Shown: positions 8,907 to 17,797, numbered from the stretch's first letter. The stretch is DNA of 64,000 bases from Marinobacter oulmenensis (GCF_014201735.1 NZ_JACHFE010000003.1:248001-312000), one strand, 5' to 3'. Translations and numbers: made by a program. Notes: generated by a model not told the origin, from the sequence alone.

Positions 8907-9860
8907 ATGACCTCAGGAACGCCTGAGCAGAACCCTCCGCCGGGGACAGACGCATCACCCTCGGCGGACGCTCTGCAGACCGTGCTCGACAACATAGACG
9001 CGCTGGTTTACGTGTCGGATTTCGACACCTGGGAACTGCTCTACATCAATGCCTATGGCCGGCGCATCTGGGGCGACATCAATGGTCGCAAGTGCTATCA
9101 GATGCTACAGGGCAATAACTCTCCCTGTTCTTTCTGCACCAATCACCTTCTGCGCAACCCCGATGGCAGTGCCGCTGCTCCCCACGTCTGGGAGTTCCAG
9201 AACACACTCGATGAACGCTGGTATCAGTGCCGTGATCAGGCGATCCGCTGGACGGACGGGCGACTGGTCCGACTGGAAATCGCTACGGATATCACCGACC
9301 GTAAGGAGATGGAACTGGCGCTGAAAGAAGCTCACAGTAATGCCAGGCAGGCAGCGTTTACCGATGAACTGACCACGCTGCCCAACCGGCGGGCCTTTTT
9401 CAGGCTGGGCGAGCAGATGCTGCGCCAGGCCAGGCGCTACGATTCCCCGCTGGCATTGATCATGCTCGACCTGGATCATTTCAAACAGATCAACGATACC
9501 CATGGCCATGGCGCCGGCGACGAGGTCCTGCGTCAGTTTTCGACACTACTCAAAGAAGGCGTACGGGATTCGGATATCGCCGCCCGGGTCGGGGGCGAGG
9601 AATTCGCCATTCTGCTACCGGAAAGTACGCTTGAGGATGGCGACGAACTGGCCTCACGCCTGCTCCTGAAAACAGGCGACACGCTGATTCGGTATCGGGG
9701 GAAAAGCATACGCACCAGTGCAAGCTTTGGCGTTACCGCCATCGCCCGGGAGGATCACAGCCTTGAAGACCTCCTGCACCGGGCTGACCACGCCCTTTAC
9801 CGTTCCAAGGATCTCGGCCGGAACCGGATCAGCACTGAAGCCCCGGAAGAATTACTCTGA
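8907..9860 (+). CDS. PAS-domain diguanylate cyclase with a cysteine-rich PAS
   Basis: This 317-residue soluble enzyme makes cyclic di-GMP. A PAS domain occupies about residues 20-135 and a GGDEF domain about 150-312, with an intact GGEEF signature at 229-233, so it should be active. The PAS core holds Cys63, Cys74 and Cys77 in the pattern C-X10-C-X2-C (CYQMLQGNNSPCSFC), which could bind a metal or act as a redox switch. No clear RxxD inhibitory site is visible at the expected place before the GG motif. The ribosome binding site is weak. Its 3' end overlaps by 9 bases the end of the convergent binding-protein gene. Confidence 0.88.
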   Translation: MTSGTPEQNPPPGTDASPSADALQTVLDNIDALVYVSDFDTWELLYINAYGRRIWGDINGRKCYQMLQGNNSPCSFCTNHLLRNPDGSAAAPHVWEFQNTLDERWYQCRDQAIRWTDGRLVRLEIATDITDRKEMELALKEAHSNARQAAFTDELTTLPNRRAFFRLGEQMLRQARRYDSPLALIMLDLDHFKQINDTHGHGAGDEVLRQFSTLLKEGVRDSDIAARVGGEEFAILLPESTLEDGDELASRLLLKTGDTLIRYRGKSIRTSASFGVTAIAREDHSLEDLLHRADHALYRSKDLGRNRISTEAPEELL

Positions 9861-10682
9861 CGTTTCCAGATATTCCCGGGTGTATTCTTCAACCAGGGTG
9901 TCGATGCGCCGCTGACGGGTAACGTCGGCCAGCCTGCGTGCAAAGGCCTCACGAAAAGCCTCGGTATTACAGGGTGAGCGCCGGGAAAAGGCAAAGTGAA
10001 GCCGCTCACTGCTGATCGGCGGCTCCAGTGCCACAAAATCATCGGCCAGACCCAGCCTGGCCAGTTTTACCTGACCCTGCAGTTTTTCGTAAAGCACGTA
10101 GTCAACGCGATCGGCCTTGGCCATACGGAAGGACTGCTCGATCGTACGAATACCTTCGATGGCCAGGTGCTGCTCAGCAAAATGATCGAAATCCTGTCCG
10201 AAGCTGTTGTTAATCAATGTGCTGCCAGTCTTGTTCCGTAGATCCGTCCAGTAACGGTAGGAGAAACGGTCATCCGCCGGAACCCAGACATTCGAGGGCA
10301 ACCAGGTGACCGGAGGCGAAACATAGTCCAGATAGCCCCGACGCTCCTCCGTCACAAAGGCGCCCGCCACCAGGTCAATGTCTCCCAGTCGCGCGGTGCG
10401 CTGAACCCGGGCCCAGGAACCAAGATCCCGTACCTCGAGCGCTACCCCCAGAGGTTCAACAATCTCCCTGAGCAGTTCGGCCAGAGCTCCTTTCAGGGGC
10501 TGTGACTGATCGCCGGCCTGCCACAACAGCGGCGGATACTCCGGATTGCCACTGGCGACCAGAGTGTCGCAGGAGGCGTCGTCCCTGGCATGAGCCGGGC
10601 CAGTCGCAACCACGAACCCAAGAGCAACCAACAGTCGAAAACCGCGCCGGTGCCACCCGGCCATCGACTTGCTTAAAGGCAT
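9852..10682 (-). CDS. Orphan periplasmic solute-binding protein, family 3 type
   Basis: This 276-residue secreted protein has a signal peptide (RRGFRLLVALGFVVATGPAHA) followed by a family 3 bacterial solute-binding fold (LVASGNPEYPPLLWQ, GDIDLVAGAFVTEERRGYLDYVSPPV). Such proteins bind amino acids or related compounds, or act as periplasmic sensors. No ABC permease or ATPase gene is near. The open frame begins at 10742, but MPLSKSMAGWHRRGF at 10682 gives a normal signal peptide, so that start is preferred. The gene converges with the diguanylate cyclase gene and the two coding regions overlap by 9 bases. Pairs of such binding proteins and cyclase genes are common and may be linked in sensing, but this is inference. 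Confidence 0.8.
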   Translation of the reverse strand: MPLSKSMAGWHRRGFRLLVALGFVVATGPAHARDDASCDTLVASGNPEYPPLLWQAGDQSQPLKGALAELLREIVEPLGVALEVRDLGSWARVQRTARLGDIDLVAGAFVTEERRGYLDYVSPPVTWLPSNVWVPADDRFSYRYWTDLRNKTGSTLINNSFGQDFDHFAEQHLAIEGIRTIEQSFRMAKADRVDYVLYEKLQGQVKLARLGLADDFVALEPPISSERLHFAFSRRSPCNTEAFREAFARRLADVTRQRRIDTLVEEYTREYLETSE

Positions 10683-10788
10683 GAGGACTCCAACACAGCA
10701 GCTTTGGAATGACAGGCCGGAACACCAGCCTGTCGTCATCATACCGTAACTCTAGTGCGACAACCCGCCATCGTCGAGGTCATCCCTC

Positions 10789-11214
10789 TCAACGGCGCCG
10801 GGTAACAGCCATGGTCAGCCGGGACAGGCAGGTCAGCCGCCCCTTGTCATCTTCCAGCCGGATTTCCCAGACCTGGGTGGCCGCGCCAAGGTGAACCGCT
10901 TTCGCCGTGCCATACACCCAGCCGCCACTGACCGGGCGAACATGGTTGGCATTGATGTCCAGGCCCACCGCCATGGTGCCCTTGTCCCGAAGACAGCAAT
11001 TGGCCGCCATGCTGCCCAGCGTCTCTGCCAGTAGCACCGAGGCTCCGCCATGCAGTATGCGAAAGGGCTGCACCGTGCGGTCGTCGACCGGCATGCGGCC
11101 TTTGAGGTAATCGTCACCGATTTCCAGGTATTCGATACCCATATGGTTAACGGCGGTGTTCTGGCTAACGGCCGTCATCTGCTCAAGGTCGGGGGTCACC
11201 GTCCAGATCGACAT
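10789..11214 (-). CDS. Hotdog-fold acyl-CoA thioesterase (PaaI/YdiI-like)
   Basis: This 141-residue protein is a single hotdog domain. Its PFRILHGGASVLLAETLGS segment is the conserved catalytic helix region, with the glutamate of AETLG as the likely general base. The strand after it (AVGLDINANHVRPVSGG) matches the YdiI/MenI and EntH group, which hydrolyse aromatic or aliphatic acyl-CoA thioesters. Length is normal. It is a lone leftward gene between the binding-protein gene and the divergent cytochrome c' gene. The physiological substrate cannot be read from the sequence; 1,4-dihydroxy-2-naphthoyl-CoA is only one possibility. Confidence 0.85.
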   Translation of the reverse strand: MSIWTVTPDLEQMTAVSQNTAVNHMGIEYLEIGDDYLKGRMPVDDRTVQPFRILHGGASVLLAETLGSMAANCCLRDKGTMAVGLDINANHVRPVSGGWVYGTAKAVHLGAATQVWEIRLEDDKGRLTCLSRLTMAVTRRR

Positions 11215-11352
11215 GTAGAGATTCTCCGGGTGGAACTTTTATCGCTTATATTTGTCAGGAATGAGGTTATGCATATAGCATGCTCAACACCATGGGGGTG
11301 TTATAGAGCATTTTTGCCTGACAACCAACCCCAAAAAAGAGAGGGAACTGAA

Positions 11353-11817
11353 ATGATGAAAACGACCGCACTGGCCGCTGCACTGGCCGCCGTTGCACTG
11401 GCAACCCCCGTTGCCGCCCAGATGGACGTGGAAGACCAGATTGAAACCCGCCAGTCGGCCTACCAGTTTGCGGCCTGGAACATGGGGAAAATCAAAGCCC
11501 AGGCTATTGACGGCTCTGTTGCCTACGATCAGCAGCAGATCCAGGCAGCCGCCAACGCCATTGCCGCTGTAGCAAACTCCGGCATGAGCACGCTCTACAG
11601 CCGGGACAGCGCCAACGACCGTGCCGATAACACCCGACTGAAACCAAACTTCTTTGAAGAGCCTATGAAAGTTCAGGAAGTGGCGGTCAATTTCGTTCGT
11701 GAGGCGAACAAGCTTCAGGAAGTGGCCGCAACCGGGGACAAAGCCGCCGTGGCCCAGCAGTTCGCCAAGGTTGGCGAATCCTGCAAGGCCTGTCACGACA
11801 ACTTCCGCGCCGACTGA
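11353..11817 (+). CDS. Cytochrome c' (class II c-type cytochrome)
   Basis: This 154-residue periplasmic protein has a signal peptide (MMKTTALAAALAAVALATPVAA, cleavage near AAQ) and a four-helix bundle ending in the haem attachment motif CKACH (Cys144, Cys147, His148), the C-terminal position typical of cytochrome c'. Members bind NO or CO and protect against nitrosative stress. The frame is open back to 11050, but the ATG at 11353 (or the one directly after) is the true start because GAGGGA precedes it at good spacing and the signal peptide begins there. It converges with a cytochrome b561 gene 12 bases away; the pair is a frequent arrangement and suggests electron exchange between them. Confidence 0.9.
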   Translation: MMKTTALAAALAAVALATPVAAQMDVEDQIETRQSAYQFAAWNMGKIKAQAIDGSVAYDQQQIQAAANAIAAVANSGMSTLYSRDSANDRADNTRLKPNFFEEPMKVQEVAVNFVREANKLQEVAATGDKAAVAQQFAKVGESCKACHDNFRAD

Positions 11818-11829
11818 TCCGGCCGGGCC

Positions 11830-12519
11830 TTACCAGCCCAGGTTTTCCGGGGGTGGCGGTGGTGGTGGCACCAGGCCGCCATTCGCCACCCAGACCACGA
11901 AAACCGCAATGCCTACCGCTATCACCAACGCCAGTACGCCGCCGCCAGTGGCATCGGTTATCGCAGTCGCCCCGGGCGTCACCGGCTTGCGCCCGGTAAT
12001 CATCGGTTTGACCAGGTTGTCTTTTTTCACCCGCGTGTAAAACACCACCGCCAGCACATGCAGCGCCACCAGAGCGTACAGGAACCACTCGGTCTGACGG
12101 TGCCAGCCACTGAGCGTATCGCTCCAGTCTGAAGAGACCAGCCGATACAGCGGGCCATTAAAGGCAATATCATCATTGGCGAACAGACCGGTCACCGCCT
12201 GAAAGCCAAACAGGCCCAACAATGCCAGAACCGACAAGGCACCCAGTGGGTTATGTCCAACCCCCTGCCACTGGCCCCGGAGATAGGCGCGGATGGCTCC
12301 AGGCCCCCGGACAAAGTGCGCGAAGCGGGCATAGGTGGAGCCCACCAATCCCCAGATCACGCGGAAGGTCAGCAGCCCCACAACCAGCAAACCGAAACGT
12401 TCATGCCAGGCCATCCAATCGCTGCCGAGCTTGATGGTGACCATGGCACCGGCCACCGCCAGCACCAGCGACCAGTGAAAAAGGCGGGTAGGCAGATCCC
12501 ACAGCCGTATCGTTGACAT
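11830..12519 (-). CDS. Cytochrome b561 family membrane protein
   Basis: This 229-residue inner-membrane protein has four main helices, beginning with the typical IRLWDLPTRLFHWSLV sequence whose histidine is a haem b ligand. Further histidines in membrane segments (around MAWHERFGL, TLSGWHRQTEW and ALVALHVLAVVFY) are candidates for the second haem. After the fourth helix there is a basic loop and a C-terminal anchor ending in proline-rich PPPPPPPENLGW. The family passes electrons between quinol and periplasmic c-type cytochromes. The start at 12519 is chosen over 12525 because AAAGGG then sits at good spacing. It converges with the cytochrome c' gene, its probable redox partner. Confidence 0.85.
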   Translation of the reverse strand: MSTIRLWDLPTRLFHWSLVLAVAGAMVTIKLGSDWMAWHERFGLLVVGLLTFRVIWGLVGSTYARFAHFVRGPGAIRAYLRGQWQGVGHNPLGALSVLALLGLFGFQAVTGLFANDDIAFNGPLYRLVSSDWSDTLSGWHRQTEWFLYALVALHVLAVVFYTRVKKDNLVKPMITGRKPVTPGATAITDATGGGVLALVIAVGIAVFVVWVANGGLVPPPPPPPENLGW

Positions 12520-12763
12520 AACCATCCCTTTTAACGATATGAGTTTTCACACTGACAGTGATCAATCTGTCAGGTTCCCCGGACCAAACCCACGACTCAG
12601 ATCAATCCATACCGCGATTGTCATTCGGCAACAGAGGGAAGCACTGATCCGCAGGATTCGAGCCTCCGTAATCGGGTGTTGAAATTACCGGAGATCATCA
12701 CAAGCTCACTCCGTAGAACGATGGAAACCCAATTCCAACGTCCCCGAAGGAGGGTCAATCAAC

Positions 12764-13447
12764 ATGAAAATCCTGATGGTTCTGACATCCCACGACCAGA
12801 TGGGAGATACCGGCCACAAGACCGGCTTCTGGCTTGAAGAGTTCACGGCGCCGTTCTATGTCTTCAAGGATGCCGGTGCGGATATCACACTGGCCTCGCC
12901 CCAGGGTGGCCAACCCCCGGTTGACCCCAACAGCGAAGCCGAAGAGGCGCTGACCGAAACCACCCGCCGGTTCAGTCAGGACAGCCACGCCAAGGAAATG
13001 CTGGCCAGCACCAAGAAACTGGCGGACGTCGACATGAGCGACTTCGACGCCATCTTCTATCCCGGCGGCCACGGGCCCCTGTGGGACCTGGCCAATGATG
13101 ACAAGTCCGTGGACCTGATCAAATCGGCATGGGAGCAGGACAAGGTCATCGGTGCGGTCTGCCACGCACCGGCCGTATTCCGCAATGTGTTCATCAAACC
13201 CGGCCAGAACATCGTCGGTGGTCGTGAAGTCACCGGCTTCACCAACACCGAGGAGGAAGGCGTTCAGCTCACGGGCATTGTGCCTTTCCTGGTGGAGGAT
13301 ATGCTCAAGGAAAACAACGGCCGTTACAGCCGCGGTGAAGACTGGGCCGCGCACATTGTCGTCGACGGCAAACTGATTACCGGCCAAAACCCGGCGTCAT
13401 CGGAAGGTGCCGCCAAGGCGGTCGTACAAACGCTTCAGGAAGGATGA
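12764..13447 (+). CDS. DJ-1/PfpI family protein, type 1 glutamine amidotransferase-like
   Basis: This 227-residue cytoplasmic protein has the class I glutamine amidotransferase-like fold. The nucleophile elbow is GAVCHAPAVF, with Cys133 followed by His134 as in the Hsp31/HchA and YDR533c groups. YPGGHGPLWDL carries the oxyanion region. Its N-terminus MKILMVLTSHDQMGDTGHKTGFWLEE matches proteins annotated as glyoxalase III or protein deglycase-like enzymes that remove methylglyoxal damage. A strong AGGAGG site precedes the ATG at 12764. It stands alone, with 240 non-coding bases upstream. A lactate-forming glyoxalase III activity is plausible but not proved. Confidence 0.85.
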   Translation: MKILMVLTSHDQMGDTGHKTGFWLEEFTAPFYVFKDAGADITLASPQGGQPPVDPNSEAEEALTETTRRFSQDSHAKEMLASTKKLADVDMSDFDAIFYPGGHGPLWDLANDDKSVDLIKSAWEQDKVIGAVCHAPAVFRNVFIKPGQNIVGGREVTGFTNTEEEGVQLTGIVPFLVEDMLKENNGRYSRGEDWAAHIVVDGKLITGQNPASSEGAAKAVVQTLQEG

Positions 13448-13457
13448 CCTCGCTACC

Positions 13458-13478
13458 GGGGGAGGCACCGCCTCCCCC
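13458..13478. terminator. Strong hairpin between two convergent genes
   Basis: GGGGGAGGC at 13458-13466 and GCCTCCCCC at 13470-13478 form a perfect 9-bp stem with a 3-base loop. It lies between the stops of the DJ-1-like gene and the convergent chemoreceptor gene. T tracts are short on both sides, so it is a probable bidirectional terminator hairpin of moderate certainty. Confidence 0.6.
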
Positions 13479-13486
13479 ACCTGCCT

Positions 13487-14788
13487 TTACCGGCCGATAG
13501 CGTCGATGGCATCCAGTACCGAGCCGGCTCCGTCCCGGATTTCACCGACCACATCCTCAACGGCAACCGACTGCTGCCGACCTTCGACCGCAACGGCCAG
13601 CACGTCCGTTATCTGTTGTTCGACACCACCCGACAGCCCAAGAATGGTGTGAATGACATCCGCGATCTCATCGGTCGCACCACTGGTGTTGGCCGCCAGC
13701 TTGCGAACCTCGTCAGCAACCACCGCAAAGCCACGACCGTGCTCCCCGGCCCGGGCTGCCTCAATGGCAGCGTTGAGGGCCAGCAGGTTGGTCTGGTCTG
13801 CCACTCCGGCGATGGTGTCCACCATTTTTTCGATACTCTGGGAGCGCTCGTTCAGTTCGGCGATGAGCCGCTTTGCTTCGTCCACTCCAGATTCAATACG
13901 CTCGGCGGTCGCCTTTGACTGCTGCAGGGCTTCGTCCGCACGGCCAATGATATTGACCGTCTGGGTTGCCGTGGCTGAGGCCACCGCGGCTGCATCGCGG
14001 GTCTGCAGCGCTTCCTCGACCCGCTCGGTAATGTCACTGGCGAACTTGATCACCTTGACCACCTGCCCGTTTTCATCCAGCACCGGGTTGTAGCTCGCTT
14101 CCAGCCAGAGATCGGCTCCATCCGAACGCAGCCGGTGGAAACGACCGGAGCGGAATTCTCCCTGCGCCAGTCCGCGCCAGAAATCCGGGTTCTCGCGGTA
14201 GAAGTCGTCGTCGCAGAACATCCGGTGATGCTGGCCACGAACGTCTTCAAGGCGGTAGCCCACCGCCGACAGAAAGTTGTCGTTAGCGGTCAGGATGGTG
14301 CCATCGGGATCAAACTCGATGATCGCCATTGAACGCTGAACCGACGCCAGCGCGGCCCGCTGGTCTCGCAACTGGTCGTGTTTTTCGGTGACATCGCTGG
14401 CAATCTTCATCACACGGTCGATCTCACCGGATTCGTCAGCGACCGGGAAATAGGTCGCCTCCAACCATAGCCGGCGGCCCTGACGGTCCCTGCGCGGGTA
14501 GGTGTCGGAATGGGGCTGGCCCCGGCGAAGGGACTCCCAGAACCGGCGGTATTCGCCCGAATTGACCCATTCGCGGTCGCAGAACAGGCTGTGATGCTGG
14601 CCCACCAGTTCTTCGCGGCGGTAGCCGACCAGTTCGGCAAAATGGTCACTCACATCCAGAATCAGGCCGTCCGGTGTGAAGTCCACCGTCACCGAGGCAG
14701 CGCGTATGGCGTTGAGCACGGCCTGGCACTGACTCGCCTGGCGGCGGTCATCGGCCATCTGCTGTTTTTTCTTTTGGGTCAGGAACAT
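13487..14788 (-). CDS. Soluble two-PAS methyl-accepting chemotaxis protein, BdlA-like
   Basis: This 433-residue protein has no membrane segment. Two similar PAS domains lie at about residues 20-130 and 140-250, each with the GY(R)-(E/V)-x-GQHH-x-FC motif, followed by a short MCP signalling domain with the tip [22 protein letters not shown]. The layout matches BdlA of Pseudomonas, which senses redox or energy state and controls biofilm dispersal, and other Aer-type soluble receptors. The frame is open to 14902, but the ATG at 14788 is preferred because GGAAGAA lies just upstream and homologous proteins start close to MFLTQKKK. The cysteines in the FCD motifs could matter for sensing. Confidence 0.86.
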   Translation of the reverse strand: MFLTQKKKQQMADDRRQASQCQAVLNAIRAASVTVDFTPDGLILDVSDHFAELVGYRREELVGQHHSLFCDREWVNSGEYRRFWESLRRGQPHSDTYPRRDRQGRRLWLEATYFPVADESGEIDRVMKIASDVTEKHDQLRDQRAALASVQRSMAIIEFDPDGTILTANDNFLSAVGYRLEDVRGQHHRMFCDDDFYRENPDFWRGLAQGEFRSGRFHRLRSDGADLWLEASYNPVLDENGQVVKVIKFASDITERVEEALQTRDAAAVASATATQTVNIIGRADEALQQSKATAERIESGVDEAKRLIAELNERSQSIEKMVDTIAGVADQTNLLALNAAIEAARAGEHGRGFAVVADEVRKLAANTSGATDEIADVIHTILGLSGGVEQQITDVLAVAVEGRQQSVAVEDVVGEIRDGAGSVLDAIDAIGR

Positions 14789-15093
14789 GCTTTCTTCCGT
14801 TTCGGTCGTGGGCACAACCACGAACATCCGGTTCCATGGCCTGCAAAAATCAGTTGTCGGGAAAGCGGCCAGCCTGCAACCTTGGCCAGATCCCTTTCCC
14901 ACACTCGTACGTAAGAAACCTCAGTCACCAACGCAGCCATGAGCTTTACGTTGTCCGTCCTTTACTGGTTTACCGTGGGGCGGCGGAATCCGGCCAGACA
15001 GGGTCGCCAGTATGACCCGAACGGCGAGTTCATGAGACGATAACGGGGACACTCAACCCGACTGGTGGGACTGCACACCATCGATGCAGCGGA
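14789..15093. other. Intergenic stretch without recognisable features
   Basis: About 305 bases between the divergent BdlA-like and DUF6231-like genes. It includes possible upstream starts for the chemoreceptor and must hold promoters for both directions. I see no clear sigma-70 promoter, repeat or RNA structure in it. Confidence 0.5.
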
Positions 15094-15588
15094 ATGGCCG
15101 ATATGACGGATACAACCCCGGAAAAAGTACTGGCCCGCATCATAGACAGCAGCGCTCCGCAGAGCCTGCTGTGTTGCGGCGACATGGCGCGCACCGCCGG
15201 TGAGGTGTGGGCGGCCGCAAAGCCGGATGGCCACCTGCTAACGCCGGACCCGGCCAACCCCAACGCCGATATGCCGCCAACTGAAAGGGTGGACCTGGCA
15301 CTGATTACTGACACCCTGGAGCATCTCAGCCAGGACGAAGGCGCGTTGCTGCTCGGCCAGTTACGGAATTTCGGAACCGGCCGCATCGCAGCAATGGTTC
15401 CGGCCGACAGCGAGTGGCACATGACCGACTTTATCGCCCTCGGCTTTCACCGGCATGCCGAACTTGAAGGGCGGCAGGGCCGGTTCACGCTGTACAGCTA
15501 TAATCTCTCCAGCTACAACCACAAACGGGCCTGGAACAATCCCGACAACTGGGCCAACCCGGAAATGTGGGGCAAGGCCTGGTGGTAA
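15094..15588 (+). CDS. Conserved hypothetical protein, probably DUF6231 family
   Basis: This 164-residue cytoplasmic protein looks like a degenerate methyltransferase-type fold: an early LLCCGDMART segment where a glycine-rich SAM loop would be, then RVDLALITDTLEHLSQDEGALLLGQLRNFG, as in class I methyltransferases. The C-terminus is rich in Tyr, Asn and Trp (YNHKRAWNNPDNWANPEMWG). I believe it belongs to the DUF6231 family of Pseudomonas and Marinobacter, from memory only. The function is unknown. A second start at 15103 is possible; neither has a good ribosome binding site. A DUF1232 gene follows 26 bases later, perhaps in the same transcript. Confidence 0.65.
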   Translation: MADMTDTTPEKVLARIIDSSAPQSLLCCGDMARTAGEVWAAAKPDGHLLTPDPANPNADMPPTERVDLALITDTLEHLSQDEGALLLGQLRNFGTGRIAAMVPADSEWHMTDFIALGFHRHAELEGRQGRFTLYSYNLSSYNHKRAWNNPDNWANPEMWGKAWW

Positions 15589-15614
15589 CGGCACAAAAAG
15601 GATCCGGATCAATC

Positions 15615-16028
15615 ATGGCACTCTTCTCAGAAAAGACAGCCGCAGACCGACTGGACCGGGAATCCCGCAAGGTGGCCCCGGAGGACATCGAAGACCTGCT
15701 GGCACGTCAGCAGGCGGTCGAAGACAAGGTTCGCGCCAGCGGTCGTCTCAACCGCTTCAGTACCGACGTGCGCCTGATGTTCTCGCTGATCCGGGATTAC
15801 TGGCGGGGCGATTACCGGGACATTCCCTGGAAGACCATTGCCGGAGTAGCCGCCACGTTGCTGTATGTCCTAAATCCGCTGGACCTGCTCCCGGACATGA
15901 TCGCCGGCCTCGGCCTGGTGGACGACGCCACGATTGTTGCCTTTTGCCTGAAACTGGCTGAATCCGATCTTCACCGCTACGCTGCGTGGAAGGAAATACA
16001 GCAGGAAAATAGCACAACCGATAATTGA
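15615..16028 (+). CDS. DUF1232 (YkvA-like) small membrane protein
   Basis: This 137-residue protein carries the DUF1232 core at about residues 68-115: a hydrophobic helix (TIAGVAATLLYVLNPLDLLPD) followed by GLVDDATIVAFCLKL. The DLLPD...DD pattern is diagnostic for YkvA-like proteins. The N-terminal half is charged and helical. Members are small inner-membrane-associated proteins with no established function. The frame is open to 15567, but the ATG at 15615 gives the normal N-terminus MALFSEKTAADRL. It lies between the DUF6231-like gene and the stator genes, all on the plus strand. Confidence 0.8.
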   Translation: MALFSEKTAADRLDRESRKVAPEDIEDLLARQQAVEDKVRASGRLNRFSTDVRLMFSLIRDYWRGDYRDIPWKTIAGVAATLLYVLNPLDLLPDMIAGLGLVDDATIVAFCLKLAESDLHRYAAWKEIQQENSTTDN

Positions 16029-16087
16029 TTACGGATTGACCGGACGGTATTCTCCCGCTCCACCAACAGTCCATCAACGGAGTCACT

Positions 16088-16864
16088 GTGGATTTAGCAA
16101 CCCTGATAGGTCTTGTCGGAGCGATACTCCTGATTGCCGCCTCCGTGGTTCTTGGCGCTTCTCCCCTGGTATTCATCAACCCGGCATCCCTGCTGATCGT
16201 GGTCGGCGGCAGCCTGTTTGTGGTTCTGGCGAAATTCAGTATCGGGCAGTTCCTCGGGGCGTTTAAAGCCGCCGCCCGGGCATTCAAGTTCAAGCTTCCG
16301 GAAGTCCAGGAAAGCATTGAGGAGTTGGTGGAAATCGCCCAGATCGCCCGCAAGGAAGGCGTCCTGGGACTGGAGCAAAGGGAAGTCACGTCACCGTTTT
16401 TGGCCCAGGGCATCCAGATGCTGGTGGACGGCCAGACCACAGAAACGACCCAGCAACTGCTCAGCAAAGAACGGCTGATGACCCTGGAACACAACCGTTC
16501 CGGTGCCAAGGTGTTTACCGCGTTGGCGGACGTGGCCCCGGCCATGGGTATGATCGGTACCCTGATCGGTCTGGTGCAGATGCTCTCCAACATGGAAGAC
16601 CCCAAGTCCATCGGCCCTGCCATGGCGGTTGCCCTGCTGACCACCCTCTACGGCGCCATGATCGCCACCATGATTGCCAACCCGATCGCCGACAAACTGT
16701 CCCTGCGGATGACGGAAGAGGCGCGGATGCAGTCACTCTAAATCGATGCTCTGGTTGCCATACAGGACGGCACCAACCCCAGGATCATCGAACAGATGCT
16801 GTCCAGTTACCTGCCACCCAAGGAAAGGGCGAAAAACGGAGAGCCGGAGGCAGCGGGAGGATAG
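16088..16864 (+). pseudogene. pomA: Flagellar stator subunit PomA/MotA with an in-frame TAA near the 3' end
   Basis: The first 217 codons encode a PomA/MotA-type protein with N-terminal helices (MDLATLIGLVGAILLIAASV), a cytoplasmic torque loop at about 60-150, and the conserved third and fourth helices (AKVFTALADVAPAMGMIGTLIG, MAVALLTTLYGAMIATMIANP). The frame is interrupted by TAA at 16739-16741. The same frame then continues for 40 codons (IDALVAIQDGTNPRIIEQML, then SSYLPPK) and ends at TAG 16862-16864, only 3 bases before pomB. That tail is the normal PomA C-terminus. The gene is therefore broken by one codon, truncated by about 41 residues, or affected by a sequence error. The stator pumps ions (H+ or Na+) to turn the flagellar motor. 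Confidence 0.85.
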
Positions 16865-16867
16865 GCT

Positions 16868-17797
16868 ATGGACGAACTCCCGGAAGAGGAAAAACCGGGC
16901 ATCCCGGCCTGGGTGGTTACCTTCGCCGACCTGATGTCCCTGCTGATGTGCTTCTTTGTGCTCCTGCTCTCTTTTTCGGAGATGGACGCCATGAAGTTCA
17001 AGCAGATTGCCGGTGAACTCTCCAAAGCCTTCGGTGTCCAGCGGGAAGTCCCGGCCCTTGAAATTCCCGAGGGTACCAGCCCGATCTTTGACAGCTTCTC
17101 ACCCGCGCCGCCGGAACCGACCGTCGTCAACCAGGTCAAGCAGACCACGACCGACACCCAACCTGAGATTCAGACACTTAAAGAAGCTCAGGAACAGGCG
17201 GTTCAGGAAGCCATCCAAAACGAAGTCGACGCCAACGTCGCCGAAATACGCGATGTTCTGCAGCCGGCCATCAAGGATGGCCGCATTGATGTCACCGAAA
17301 ACCAGCGCCGGATTGTTATCCGGGTCGAAGAAAAAGGGTCGTTTCCTTCCGGCTCCGCCCAGCTTACCTGGGAATTCGAAGGCCTGCTGCTGGACATGGC
17401 GGAAGTTCTGGCCGGCATACCCGGCGACCTTGCGGTTGAAGGGCACACGGACAATATCCCGATTAATACCGACAGGTTCCAGAGTAACTGGGACCTGTCG
17501 GCCGCCAGGGCCGCGGCGGTGGCCAACGTCCTGCTGGCCCGGGAACAGGTGGCGCCGGAGCGCCTGAGAGTCACCGGTCTGGCGGATACCGAACCCAGGG
17601 TTGCCAACGACAGCACCGAAAACCGTGCCAAGAACCGCCGGGTGGAGATCATTATCGATCTTTCCGGCCCACTGGAAGAAAAAGAACTGGCCCTGCGCAA
17701 AACCATTGAGGATCGCCAGGCCGAAGCCACCGAAGAAGCGATCATCGACCTCGAAGCACCGGAACCGCCTCCCACCGGTAACGAACTGACCTGGTAA
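16868..17797 (+). CDS. pomB: Flagellar stator subunit PomB/MotB
   Basis: This 309-residue inner-membrane protein has one N-terminal helix (WVVTFADLMSLLMCFFVLLL) carrying the ion-binding aspartate Asp21. A linker with plug region follows, then a periplasmic OmpA-like peptidoglycan-binding domain at about residues 140-270 (LAVEGHTDNIPI, NWDLSAARAAAVANVLL, NRAKNRRVEIII). With PomA it forms the stator that couples ion flow to flagellar rotation. It begins 3 bases after the original end of the pomA frame, so the genes are in one operon. The N-terminus starts MDELPEEEKPGIPAW, resembling PomB and many Pseudomonas MotD-type proteins; sodium or proton use is undecided. The acidic C-terminal tail after 270 is a minor extension. 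Confidence 0.9.
   Translation: MDELPEEEKPGIPAWVVTFADLMSLLMCFFVLLLSFSEMDAMKFKQIAGELSKAFGVQREVPALEIPEGTSPIFDSFSPAPPEPTVVNQVKQTTTDTQPEIQTLKEAQEQAVQEAIQNEVDANVAEIRDVLQPAIKDGRIDVTENQRRIVIRVEEKGSFPSGSAQLTWEFEGLLLDMAEVLAGIPGDLAVEGHTDNIPINTDRFQSNWDLSAARAAAVANVLLAREQVAPERLRVTGLADTEPRVANDSTENRAKNRRVEIIIDLSGPLEEKELALRKTIEDRQAEATEEAIIDLEAPEPPPTGNELTW

Noticed and set aside
12552..12565. A possible FNR-type site (TTGATCACTGTCAG on the minus strand) upstream of the cytochrome b561 gene.
   Set aside because: Only one half-site matches well; too weak to annotate beside the perfect box at 35375.
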